From Lacinutrix sp. 5H-3-7-4 (GTDB lineage: Bacteria; Bacteroidota; Bacteroidia; Flavobacteriales; Flavobacteriaceae): DNA of 64,000 bases. The DNA lies in NCBI RefSeq assembly GCF_000211855.2, contig NC_015638.1, positions 682,001-746,000 on the forward strand, read 5' to 3'. Made by a program: the position numbers and the translations under genes. Under the pieces are notes generated by a model, which saw only the letters and a list, made by a program, of their open reading frames with translations, did no database searches and was not told the origin of the DNA. Positions 36,582-44,423 of this stretch are shown here, piece after piece. Numbering within the stretch: the stretch's first letter is position 1; every line of letters starts with the position of its first letter.

Positions 36582-38071
36582 TTTATTTAAATACATTTAT
36601 TATAATTATTTACTCTGTAGCATTAGTGCTTATTTTTATGTACGCATTAGCACAGTTAAATTTGTTGTTCAACTACATTTCTGCACAAAAGAAAAAAGTA
36701 AAAACACCTTATTTAGATTTTAATAATCCAGAGCAAGTACCACACGTAACCATACAACTTCCTGTGTATAACGAAGAGTATGTAATGGAGCGTTTATTAG
36801 AAAATATTGCTTTAATAGATTATCCAAAAAACAAATTAGAAATTCAGGTATTAGACGACTCTACAGACGAAACAGTAGAATCTACAGCCATAAGAGTACA
36901 AATGCTAAAAGACCAAGGTTTAGACATTGTACATATTTGCCGTACAAATCGTGAAGGCTTTAAAGCAGGAGCATTAAAAGAAGGTTTAGAAGTTGCAAAA
37001 GGCGAATTTATTGCCATTTTTGATGCCGATTTTCTACCAAAAAAAGATTGGCTTAAAAAAACCATTCCACATTTTATAGACCGTAATATTGGTGTTGTAC
37101 AAACACGTTGGGGACACATAAACCGAAACTATTCTACCCTAACAAAAATACAAGCATTCGCTTTAGATGCCCATTTTACACTAGAGCAAGTAGGTCGTAA
37201 CTCTAAAGGACATTTTATTAATTTTAATGGTACCGCAGGCGTTTGGCGCAGACAATGTATTATAGACGCTGGAAATTGGGAAGGCGACACATTAACCGAA
37301 GATTTAGACTTAAGTTACCGCGCACAACTAAAAAACTGGAAATTTGAATACCTTGAAGATGTTGTAACTCCAGCCGAATTACCTGTTGTAATTAGTGCAG
37401 CGCGCTCACAACAATTTCGTTGGAATAAAGGTGGCGCAGAAAACTTTAGAAAAATGATGACTAGAGTTTTAAAAAGCAAAAACATTTCGCCAAAAACAAA
37501 ACTGCACGGTTTACTACACTTATTAAACAGTACCATGTTTTTAAACGTACTAGTAGTAGGTATATTAAGCATACCAATGCTTTATATTAAAAACGAATAT
37601 GCACACCTAAAACCATACTTTTATGTTATGAGTTTCTTTGTGTTAAGCACCATTATTTTCTTTGTTTGTTATTGGTTTATGTATAAACGATCTTATGGCG
37701 GCGGCTTTAAAAACTTTATTCGCTACATAGGTATGTTTTTTACCTTTTTCTCAATAGCAATGGGCTTTAGTTTACACAATTCTATAGCCGTATTAGAAGG
37801 TCATTTTGGAAAACGAAGTGAATTTGTACGCACACCAAAATTTAATATAAGTTCTATAAAAGACAGCTGGCAAGGCAATAAATATTTAAGAAAAAACATC
37901 TCTAAAAACGTAATTTTCGAAGGGCTTTTAATGCTCTATTTCGCCTTTGGAATGTACAGTGCATTTGTAGTTGGCGATCAAGGTGGCGATTTTGGTTTAT
38001 TTCCATTTCACCTTATGTTATTTTTAGGTTTCGGTTTTGTATTTTTTAAATCATTAACCTCAAAAGCATAG
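36578..38071 (+). CDS. Processive GT2 glycosyltransferase, CslA mannan-synthase-like
   Basis: A 497-residue membrane GT2. One helix at about 5-30 precedes the GT-A domain and four or more helices follow it (about 305-495). The domain has IQLPVYNEEYVMERLLE, QVLDDSTDET, the metal-binding IFDADFLPK, TEDLDLSYRA and the processivity motif QQFRW followed by NKGGAENFRKM. This set, including KAGALKEGL, closely follows plant CslA/CslC beta-mannan and glucan synthases and their bacterial relatives. It starts at GTG, overlapping the DPM1-like gene by four bases. Polymer or glycolipid synthesis is expected; the sugar is not certain. Confidence 0.87.
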   Translation: MIYLNTFIIIIYSVALVLIFMYALAQLNLLFNYISAQKKKVKTPYLDFNNPEQVPHVTIQLPVYNEEYVMERLLENIALIDYPKNKLEIQVLDDSTDETVESTAIRVQMLKDQGLDIVHICRTNREGFKAGALKEGLEVAKGEFIAIFDADFLPKKDWLKKTIPHFIDRNIGVVQTRWGHINRNYSTLTKIQAFALDAHFTLEQVGRNSKGHFINFNGTAGVWRRQCIIDAGNWEGDTLTEDLDLSYRAQLKNWKFEYLEDVVTPAELPVVISAARSQQFRWNKGGAENFRKMMTRVLKSKNISPKTKLHGLLHLLNSTMFLNVLVVGILSIPMLYIKNEYAHLKPYFYVMSFFVLSTIIFFVCYWFMYKRSYGGGFKNFIRYIGMFFTFFSIAMGFSLHNSIAVLEGHFGKRSEFVRTPKFNISSIKDSWQGNKYLRKNISKNVIFEGLLMLYFAFGMYSAFVVGDQGGDFGLFPFHLMLFLGFGFVFFKSLTSKA

Positions 38072-38081
38072 TATAAAAATA

Positions 38082-38175
38082 TTTTGGGCGTTACCTAAAG
38101 GTCGCGCTTTCACTACTCGCTCTTTTTGTAAAAAAAACAAAAAGGAGCTTAAACAAACCGTTCAATCGCTAACGC
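38082..38175. repeat. Flavobacterial dispersed repeat (REP/MITE-like)
   Basis: The gap between the GT2 and the GT-C gene holds a structured element bounded by GGGCGTTACC at 38086-38095 and CTAACGC at 38169-38175. Its ends GCGTTA and TAACGC are inverted. Inside are the common phrases GGTCGCGCTTTCACTACTCGC and a hairpin made of GCTCTTTTTGT (38119-38129) and ACAAAAAGGAGC (38137-38148, one bulge). I recall very similar elements scattered through many flavobacterial genomes, but no search was done here. It is more GC-rich than the surrounding gaps. Confidence 0.6.
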
Positions 38176-38181
38176 ATAGTC

Positions 38182-39549
38182 ATGTTTAATTCTGCAGTAT
38201 TTAAAGCTAACAAACTCCCGATTTTACTTACAATTGTTAGTGCTGTTTTATATTTTACATTTGCCTATAACTTAGAAAGAACAGCACACTTTAAGCTTGT
38301 TTCTATTTATGTAATATTATTTACAAGTTTTTATTTTTTAATAAAAAACAATAAAGTAAATACTAATTTTCTAACAGCAATAGCCTTTTTATTTCGGGCT
38401 ATATTTATACTATCCATACCTAATTTATCGCAAGATTTTTACCGCTTTATTTGGGACGGACGCTTAATACTGCAAGGTATAAATCCATATTTATACACAC
38501 CAGAATCCTACATCTCTCAAGCACAATATCCTGTAGCACAAGCACAAGAACTCTACAATGGCATGAGACAACTAAATGCAAGCCATTTTACAAACTATCC
38601 ACCAATAAACCAGTTATGCTTTATTATAGCAGGCGTATTTGCAGGAAAAAGTATAGTTGGCTCTGCTATGGTATTAAGACTATTAATTATTGCTGCCGAT
38701 TTTGGAATTCTCTATTATGGAAAAAAACTTTTAAAACAATTAAAACTGCCAGCCCGCAATATATTCTGGTATATATTAAATCCGTTTATAATAATAGAAC
38801 TTACAGGCAATCTGCATTTTGAAGGTGTAATGATTTTCTTTTTAATTTGGAGTTTATATCTTTTACATGCTGGAAAATGGAAATGGGCAGCAGTTGTTCT
38901 TGCTTTATCTATTGCTACTAAATTAGTACCACTTATGTTTTTACCATTGTTTTTCTGGTGGTTTTTAAAAAAGCAAACAATTAAAAATTTTATAAAACTC
39001 ATTACATTTTATACCATAGTTTTAGTTACAACACTATTACTATTTGCTCCATTTTTCTCATCACAATTTATAGACAATTATGCCAAAACTGTTGGACTTT
39101 GGTTTAGTAATTTTGAGTTTAATGCAAGTATTTATTATATAGCAAGAGCTATTGGCTATTGGTTTAGAGGTTATAATGAGATTGCTGTAATTGGTAAAGT
39201 TTTACCAGTTATTACAGTACTTTTTATTCTTTACATATCGTTTTTCAAGAAAAACACAAGTTTAAAAAAACTAATTACCGCTATGCTTTTTAGTTTTACA
39301 ATCTATTTGTTTTTAAGTACAACTGTACATCCATGGTACATTGCAACTATACTTATGCTAAGTGTATTTACAAATTACAAGTTTCCATTGGTGTGGAGTT
39401 TTATTGTAATAATAAGTTATCTCGCTTATGCAAATACAGATAACACCGAAAATCTCTGGGTTATTACTCTAGAATATGTAGTTGTTTTTAGCGTATTTAT
39501 TTGGGAGCTATTAAAACAAAGAAATAAAACAGTAATTGAAGCTGTTTAA
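38182..39549 (+). CDS. GT-C family membrane glycosyltransferase (mannosyltransferase-like)
   Basis: A 455-residue protein with about 11-12 hydrophobic helices. The first periplasmic loop carries SQDFYRFIWDGRLILQGINPY, the acidic DxxRYxWDG motif of GT-C polyprenol-phosphate-sugar-dependent enzymes such as bacterial mannosyltransferases. ASHFTNYPPINQLCF is a second typical loop. It would take a sugar from a lipid-phosphate donor, possibly the product of the DPM1-like enzyme. It is 110 bases after the GT2 gene, with a dispersed repeat in between, and meets the methyltransferase gene tail-to-tail with two bases between the stops. Confidence 0.82.
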   Translation: MFNSAVFKANKLPILLTIVSAVLYFTFAYNLERTAHFKLVSIYVILFTSFYFLIKNNKVNTNFLTAIAFLFRAIFILSIPNLSQDFYRFIWDGRLILQGINPYLYTPESYISQAQYPVAQAQELYNGMRQLNASHFTNYPPINQLCFIIAGVFAGKSIVGSAMVLRLLIIAADFGILYYGKKLLKQLKLPARNIFWYILNPFIIIELTGNLHFEGVMIFFLIWSLYLLHAGKWKWAAVVLALSIATKLVPLMFLPLFFWWFLKKQTIKNFIKLITFYTIVLVTTLLLFAPFFSSQFIDNYAKTVGLWFSNFEFNASIYYIARAIGYWFRGYNEIAVIGKVLPVITVLFILYISFFKKNTSLKKLITAMLFSFTIYLFLSTTVHPWYIATILMLSVFTNYKFPLVWSFIVIISYLAYANTDNTENLWVITLEYVVVFSVFIWELLKQRNKTVIEAV

Positions 39550-39551
39550 CT

Positions 39552-40229
39552 TTAGAACATTTTATATAAATAAGTTACAATAACACCTTTACCTTCTTCA
39601 AGAGTAATACGTAACATCTCGGTTTTTTCTTCTATTTTTAAATTAAACGGAGAAGCTAATAAATCTATTCCGCTTTGTTTTTTTAATCTTGTGCCTTGAC
39701 CAGAAATAATATCTTTATTTGCTACAAAATTACCATTAGGAATATGTTCTGTAATAATTACATATTTATAATTGCTTAATTTATTTGCTATATTTTTAAC
39801 TTCTTTATTAGATAAATGCTGTAAAACCTGCCTAATTAAAGCGCAATCTCCTTTTGGTAAATTATCTACTGCAATGTCTAAACACTTAAATTCTAGATTA
39901 GGTGCTTCAAAAACATCTTCATTATAGTCTATTAACTCTTTTACAATATCAACAGCAATATACTTATTAGTAAATTTTACTAATTTTTTTCCAATATTAA
40001 AATCACCACATCCTAAATCGCAAATAACAAGTGGTGTTTTAAAAGCTTTTAAAAAGGCTGTAACAACCTTTATATAAGGTTCTATAATTTCTGATTTATG
40101 CGAACCTTCACCAGAATAAAAGGCAGTATTATTATTTCCCCAAAGGTTCATTTTATATACTTGGTCCATTGCATCTTTAGTTGGCCAGGCTTTTTTATTT
40201 TTCTTTGGTTTTGGTCTATTCACTTTCAA
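39552..40229 (-). CDS. Class I SAM-dependent methyltransferase
   Basis: A 225-residue Rossmann methyltransferase: VICDLGCGDFNIGKKL is motif I at about 69-84, with EFKCLDIA near motif II and ALIRQVLQHLSNKEV near motif III. The substrate is unknown. It lacks the extra N-terminal cysteines of ArsM and is shorter, so I do not assign arsenic methylation. No ATG fits the start; the frame begins at TTG 40229 or GTG 40223, and the basic N-terminus is kept with either. It is oriented against the glycosyltransferase operon, so co-regulation with it is not implied. Confidence 0.8.
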   Translation of the reverse strand: MKVNRPKPKKNKKAWPTKDAMDQVYKMNLWGNNNTAFYSGEGSHKSEIIEPYIKVVTAFLKAFKTPLVICDLGCGDFNIGKKLVKFTNKYIAVDIVKELIDYNEDVFEAPNLEFKCLDIAVDNLPKGDCALIRQVLQHLSNKEVKNIANKLSNYKYVIITEHIPNGNFVANKDIISGQGTRLKKQSGIDLLASPFNLKIEEKTEMLRITLEEGKGVIVTYLYKMF

Positions 40230-40284
40230 TTAGAGATTAAAATCTATATTTTTTAATTTGTAAAATTAACTAAAAGTCTATTAC

Positions 40285-40312
40285 AAAAAAAAAGCTACCT
40301 TAATGGTAGCTT
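40285..40312 (-). terminator. Intrinsic terminator after the DUF2383 gene
   Basis: AAGCTACC at 40292-40299 and GGTAGCTT at 40305-40312 form a perfect 8-bp stem with a five-base loop. On the minus strand it runs into a stretch of T (40293-40285). It sits 33 bases after the DUF2383 stop at 40346 and ends that transcript before the methyltransferase gene. Confidence 0.8.
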
Positions 40313-40345
40313 TCTTTCATTCTTCTTTTTCTTTCTCAATATATT

Positions 40346-40825
40346 TTAAGCTCTTACTTGAACCGATTTTATTACTGGATGTGAACTTACAACTTCCGGT
40401 CTTTTTGTGGTTCTAATTTCTGATAAATGATTCATTAAAACCTCGTATGCTTCTTGCGAATACGAATTTGAACGAATAATCTGCATATAATTATAATGGT
40501 GATCTTTATCTATTTTTTTACTTTCTTCAAGTAACATATTAATATTATAATCTAAAACTGAAGATTTTAAATCAAACCATAATCTAGATAAACCTCCATT
40601 TACACTTCCTTTTTCTTGAGGAAGTACGCCTATTTCCATTAACAAATCTGAGATTTCTTCTGAAAATTGATTAAACATACTAATACGCTCTTTAATAAAA
40701 TTTTTAATTGCGTCGTTATTAGATTTTTGTAATAATTGCTCATAAGCAGATTCTGCATCATGGCTAGCTCTAAGTGCATTTTGCAATGCTTCGGCTCCAA
40801 CTTGGTAAGTGATTGTATTGCTCAT
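40346..40825 (-). CDS. DUF2383 / PA2169-family ferritin-like four-helix protein
   Basis: A 159-residue helical protein that fits the PA2169 (DUF2383) family. The four helices have ALRASHDAESAYEQLL, IKNFIKERISMFNQF, DLKSSVLDYNINMLLEE and EVLMNHLSEI. Family members look like ferritin-type bundles and are often stress-induced; iron binding is not established for all. It lacks a signal peptide. A terminator follows it and a different one (40960-40986) ends the gene upstream, so it is a single-gene transcript. Confidence 0.85.
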   Translation of the reverse strand: MSNTITYQVGAEALQNALRASHDAESAYEQLLQKSNNDAIKNFIKERISMFNQFSEEISDLLMEIGVLPQEKGSVNGGLSRLWFDLKSSVLDYNINMLLEESKKIDKDHHYNYMQIIRSNSYSQEAYEVLMNHLSEIRTTKRPEVVSSHPVIKSVQVRA

Positions 40826-40959
40826 AATAATCTAATTTTTGTTTAACTTAATATTATAAAGATATAGACAGTAATTTAACATTTATCTTAAATATTTTAT
40901 AATTAGCACAGCTTTAACATTTAAAAATTAATAAGACTCAAAAATTATTTTTTAATACT

Positions 40960-40986
40960 AAAAAAGCCACATAAAACTATGTGGCT
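40960..40986 (-). terminator. Intrinsic terminator after the small exported protein
   Basis: AGCCACATA at 40965-40973 and TATGTGGCT at 40978-40986 form a perfect 9-bp stem with a four-base loop. On the minus strand a T run follows (40965-40960). It lies 24 bases after the stop of the gene at 41011. Confidence 0.85.
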
Positions 40987-41010
40987 ATAAAACGTTTAGA
41001 GCTTATAAGA

Positions 41011-41361
41011 TTATTTAATTTTTTCTAACTTAATGATTGTTAACACTTCAACCTCATCATCAAATCCGTCTTCATCTGTTTCTGTTACTGTTGTAGATGT
41101 ATAAGTTACTTTAAAATTTTCTCCTATTAATTCATCAGACTCTAAATCGAAGCTTGCTAACACATCTTCTTTTATTTCTTGAAAAATAATAGTTCGCTCA
41201 TCTCCTTCATTATTTGTATGTATAAAATTATAACCATAATCTTCTACACCATCATACACTGCTTTAATTGTTAAAGGTTCTTGTGTAATACTTTTAAAAC
41301 TAGATAGAGTTAATAATAAAACACCTACCAATACTAACGCTATTTTGTTTTTTGCTTTCAT
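41011..41361 (-). CDS. Small exported protein, unknown function
   Basis: A 116-residue protein with a clear signal peptide (about 1-27, ending SITQE). The mature part is acidic and beta-rich, including ESDELIGENFKVTYTST and a Glu/Asp-rich loop (ETDEDGFDDEVEV). It has no cysteine and no motif I recognise. It follows the RMD1-like gene after 60 bases on the same strand and is closed by its own terminator, so it may be the last gene of the polyamine operon or separate. The lack of a lipobox suggests a periplasmic protein. Confidence 0.75.
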   Translation of the reverse strand: MKAKNKIALVLVGVLLLTLSSFKSITQEPLTIKAVYDGVEDYGYNFIHTNNEGDERTIIFQEIKEDVLASFDLESDELIGENFKVTYTSTTVTETDEDGFDDEVEVLTIIKLEKIK

Positions 41362-41421
41362 TTTTTTTGTTTTTATTATTTATTAATATTTAAATCACAG
41401 CACTTTACTGTTTGTTTTCGG

Positions 41422-42201
41422 CTATTTAATTATTTTCAGGAGCAACATATCAAACACTTCAATTACAATTAAGATTATAATAATCCATTCTAATCTACTG
41501 CTTTCTTTATGGTCCATTATGTCTTTAAAAAGCTCTAAGTTTTCTTTAATAATTTCTATACGCTCTTGAATTAAGCGGTATCTATCTTTTAAATCGAATG
41601 TTTTTTTAAGCTCGATATTTAGCACATTTAACTCTTCTACTTCCCATGTAATTTCTGGAGAGTCGAATATGTAAAGATTTTCAGAGATTCTATTTTTAAT
41701 GTTAAGAGTCTTGCCTATAAATCGTTTAAGTTTATTTCCAGAAATATCTAACTTTCCTTTTTCTTCTAGGTATAATGTATGCTTGTTGGTTTCTACTAAA
41801 AGTGTTTCGGTAATTTCAGAATAACGGTTTAATGCTACAGATTGAGACGTGTTTAGCATTACTAAACGAATCATTTCTTCATTTAGCGTTGGTAACTCTA
41901 CGTGACTAAACTGTACTTTTAATGTTTCTGGTTTAATAATTACTTCTGTTTCTTCAGAAAGTTTTTGAGAAAAATAATTTGTACAAAAAGGTTTAATTTT
42001 TGTTAAGCAGCTTTTTATTATTGTTTCTTCAACATTAAAAAAACTTACAATTCCATATTGAAATATATAGATAAAACTATCTTGAGATGTTTTATAATAT
42101 AGCTCGTCACTATCTTGAAAAAGCAACTTCCAAGACAGTTGCTTTTGGCTTTCTTTTATATTGATAGTACTTGCAACCTGGTAGGCTACGACGTTATACA
42201 T
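41422..42201 (-). CDS. RMD1/YagE-family (DUF155) membrane protein
   Basis: A 259-residue protein of the DUF155 family, which includes yeast Rmd1 and human mitochondrial RMND1. It shows YKTSQDSFIYIFQYGIVSFFNV early, RISENLYIFDSPEITWE, DLKDRYRLIQERIEIIKENLELF and the C-terminal membrane anchor WIIIILIVIEVFDMLL at about 237-252, all in the family order. The family is linked to mitochondrial translation in eukaryotes; the bacterial role is unknown. Its ATG shares one base with the stop of the acidic protein gene upstream, so it is the fifth gene of the polyamine operon. Confidence 0.87.
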   Translation of the reverse strand: MYNVVAYQVASTINIKESQKQLSWKLLFQDSDELYYKTSQDSFIYIFQYGIVSFFNVEETIIKSCLTKIKPFCTNYFSQKLSEETEVIIKPETLKVQFSHVELPTLNEEMIRLVMLNTSQSVALNRYSEITETLLVETNKHTLYLEEKGKLDISGNKLKRFIGKTLNIKNRISENLYIFDSPEITWEVEELNVLNIELKKTFDLKDRYRLIQERIEIIKENLELFKDIMDHKESSRLEWIIIILIVIEVFDMLLLKIIK

Positions 42202-42518
42202 TAGAAATCATCACTATTTTCGTCCATTTCTGGATCTTGTATCGCTTCTGGATCATTATCATCAAAATCTTCATAATCGTCTTCATCATAATTTTCCATT
42301 GTAGCCTCTAATTTGGTACTTACTTTTACTAAATACTTAGTGTCTTGGGTAATTAGTTCTACAGCTTCTACTAGCTCGTTTTTTGCATTTTTAAAAGCAA
42401 CTATATGTCTATCGTCATAACCGTCTGGAAATTTCTCTACCAACATGGCTAAAATTTCTGGTGTTAACTTTTTAAAATCTACAATAACGCGTTTTAAATG
42501 TTCGTGTCTGTTTTTCAT
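42201..42518 (-). CDS. Small acidic protein in the polyamine operon
   Basis: A 105-residue cytoplasmic protein. The first 75 residues are helical (RVIVDFKKLTPEILAMLVEK, then FKNAKNELVEAVEL), and the last 30 residues are almost all Asp and Glu with a few other polar residues. I recognise no family. It starts two bases after the DHS-like stop and its own stop overlaps the RMD1 start by one base. The acidic tail could bind a basic partner such as polyamine or ribosomal protein; this is speculation. Confidence 0.75.
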   Translation of the reverse strand: MKNRHEHLKRVIVDFKKLTPEILAMLVEKFPDGYDDRHIVAFKNAKNELVEAVELITQDTKYLVKVSTKLEATMENYDEDDYEDFDDNDPEAIQDPEMDENSDDF

Positions 42519-42520
42519 AA

Positions 42521-43495
42521 TTATTGGTTTAATAAGTATGCAAAAATTAACGGTGCTACAATAGTAGCATCACTTTCTATTATAAATTTTGGTGTGTCTA
42601 TATCTAGTTTTCCCCAAGTAATTTTCTCATTTGGTACTGCACCAGAGTATGAGCCATAACTTGTTGTAGAATCACTAATTTGACAGAAATAACTCCAAAA
42701 TGGAGTTTCTGGTCTTTCCATGTCTTGATATAACATTGGTACTACGCAAATAGGAAAATCTCCTGCAATTCCGCCTCCAATTTGAAAAAAGCCTATTCCA
42801 TTTTCTGAATTATCTGTATACCAATCTGCTAAAAAAGTCATGTACTCAATACCAGATTTCATTGTACTTGCTTTAAGTTCGCCCTTAAGCACGTAGCTTG
42901 CAAAAATATTTCCCATTGTACTGTCTTCCCAACCTGGGCAAACTATTGGCAGGTTTTTTTGGGCCGCTGCATACATCCATGAATCTTTTAAATCTATTTC
43001 GTAATACTGCTCTAAAACTCCAGATAATAACATTTTATACATATACTCATGCGGTAAATAACGTTCTCCATTAGCTTCGGCATCTTTCCAGATTTTTACA
43101 ATATGTTGTTGTAGCCTTCTAAATGCTTCTTCTTCTGGAATACAAGTATCTGTTACACGGTTTAAACCTTTTTCAAGTAAATCCCACTCATCTTGTGGTG
43201 TTAAATCACGATAATTAGGTACACGTTTGTAATGAGAATGTGCTACTAAATTCATAATATCTTCCTCAAGGTTTGCACCTGTACAAGAGATTATTTGAAC
43301 TTTGTCTTGTCTTATCATTTCGGCAAAACTTTTACCAAGTTCTGCAGTACTCATTGCACCTGCTAATGATACTAACATTTTAGCTCCACTTTCTAATTGT
43401 GCTTCGTAACCTTTTGCTGCATCAACTAATGCTGCTGCATTAAAATGCAAATAGTGTTTTTCTATAAATTGAGAAATTGGTCCTTTAGTATTCAT
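42521..43495 (-). CDS. Deoxyhypusine synthase-like protein (probable homospermidine synthase)
   Basis: DHS-family proteins move the aminobutyl group of spermidine or putrescine using NAD; bacteria lack hypusine, and bacterial DHS-like proteins are thought to make homospermidine, the main polyamine reported in many flavobacteria. The 324-residue protein keeps LVSLAGAMSTAELG, SCTGANLEED, GGGIAGDFPI, SYSGAVPNEKITWGKL (with the active Lys of WGK) and DATIVAPLI. I start at the ATG at 43495, giving MNTKGPISQFIEKHY; the longer frame from 43516 has an unconserved extension. The start overlaps agmatinase by 11 bases. Confidence 0.85.
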   Translation of the reverse strand: MNTKGPISQFIEKHYLHFNAAALVDAAKGYEAQLESGAKMLVSLAGAMSTAELGKSFAEMIRQDKVQIISCTGANLEEDIMNLVAHSHYKRVPNYRDLTPQDEWDLLEKGLNRVTDTCIPEEEAFRRLQQHIVKIWKDAEANGERYLPHEYMYKMLLSGVLEQYYEIDLKDSWMYAAAQKNLPIVCPGWEDSTMGNIFASYVLKGELKASTMKSGIEYMTFLADWYTDNSENGIGFFQIGGGIAGDFPICVVPMLYQDMERPETPFWSYFCQISDSTTSYGSYSGAVPNEKITWGKLDIDTPKFIIESDATIVAPLIFAYLLNQ

Positions 43496-44423
43496 CGTCT
43501 TCGTTGTATTTAGCACTGTTATTTTTTTGTTTTACATTCTCGTAAGCATTGTCGTAATCTGCTTCGGCATCATCATTTTCAAATTTATAGCTTAGCATTT
43601 TGTAGTATAATTTTGCGGCTAAAAAATCTGAAGATTTATCAATTTTATTTGGGCATAACTCGACAATATCAAAACCTACTACATTTTTCTCTGCGAATAC
43701 TTGCTTTAAAAATTCTAATGTTTCATACCATAATAAACCGCCAGGTTCTGGTGTTCCTGTACTTGGCATTATTGAAGGATCGAATGCATCTAAATCTATA
43801 GTGATAAATACATTCTCGGTCATTTGATCTACTGCACTATCCATCCAAGTATCATCTATAGCCATTTCATGTGCAAAATATGTTTTCTCTTTGTCCATTA
43901 CAGTCGTTTCTATAACATCCATAGAACGAATACCTACTTGAATTAGGTTAGTTGTTTGGCTAGCCTCGTAAACTGCACAGGCATGGTTACATTTTGAGCC
44001 TTCGTACTCCTTACGCAAATCTGCATGCGCATCAAGCTGTAAAACTGTTAAGCTTGGGTACATTTCATTAAAAGCACGAATAGTACCTATAGAAATAGAG
44101 TGTTCTCCTCCAAATATGGTAACAAACTTATTTTTTTTAATGTACTTTTTAGTTGCTTTATGCACAGCATCTACCATTGCTTCTGGCGAAGTATTTTCTG
44201 TTACAGCATCTGCCAGATAAATACCTTGTTTGTAAACTTCGGTTTCTGTTTCAATGTCGTATAGCTCCATATTTTCTGAAGCATTTAAAAATGCATCTGG
44301 ACCTTTATCTGCGCCTTTTTGCCAAGTACTTGTACCATCGTAAGGCACAGGTATTAATACAATTTTTGATGTTTCAAGTTTAGAGAATTCTTCTCCAATA
44401 CCTGCATAAGTTTTAGTTTGCAT
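43485..44423 (-). CDS. speB: Agmatinase (arginase family)
   Basis: A 312-residue ureohydrolase that would turn agmatine into putrescine and urea. The manganese motifs are complete: GGEHSISIG near 123-131, LDAHADLR near 149-156 and TIDLDAFDPSIMPSTGTPEPGG. The C-terminal 40 residues are acidic and extended. Its start overlaps the arginine decarboxylase stop by 11 bases, which fits the agmatine route. Arginase or formimidoglutamase are alternatives by family alone, but the context favours agmatinase. Confidence 0.9.
   Translation of the reverse strand: MQTKTYAGIGEEFSKLETSKIVLIPVPYDGTSTWQKGADKGPDAFLNASENMELYDIETETEVYKQGIYLADAVTENTSPEAMVDAVHKATKKYIKKNKFVTIFGGEHSISIGTIRAFNEMYPSLTVLQLDAHADLRKEYEGSKCNHACAVYEASQTTNLIQVGIRSMDVIETTVMDKEKTYFAHEMAIDDTWMDSAVDQMTENVFITIDLDAFDPSIMPSTGTPEPGGLLWYETLEFLKQVFAEKNVVGFDIVELCPNKIDKSSDFLAAKLYYKMLSYKFENDDAEADYDNAYENVKQKNNSAKYNEDDEY

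Noticed and set aside
39552-40229. Methyltransferase as the missing ArsM
   Set aside because: It is short, lacks the ArsM cysteines and is on the opposite strand to the cluster.
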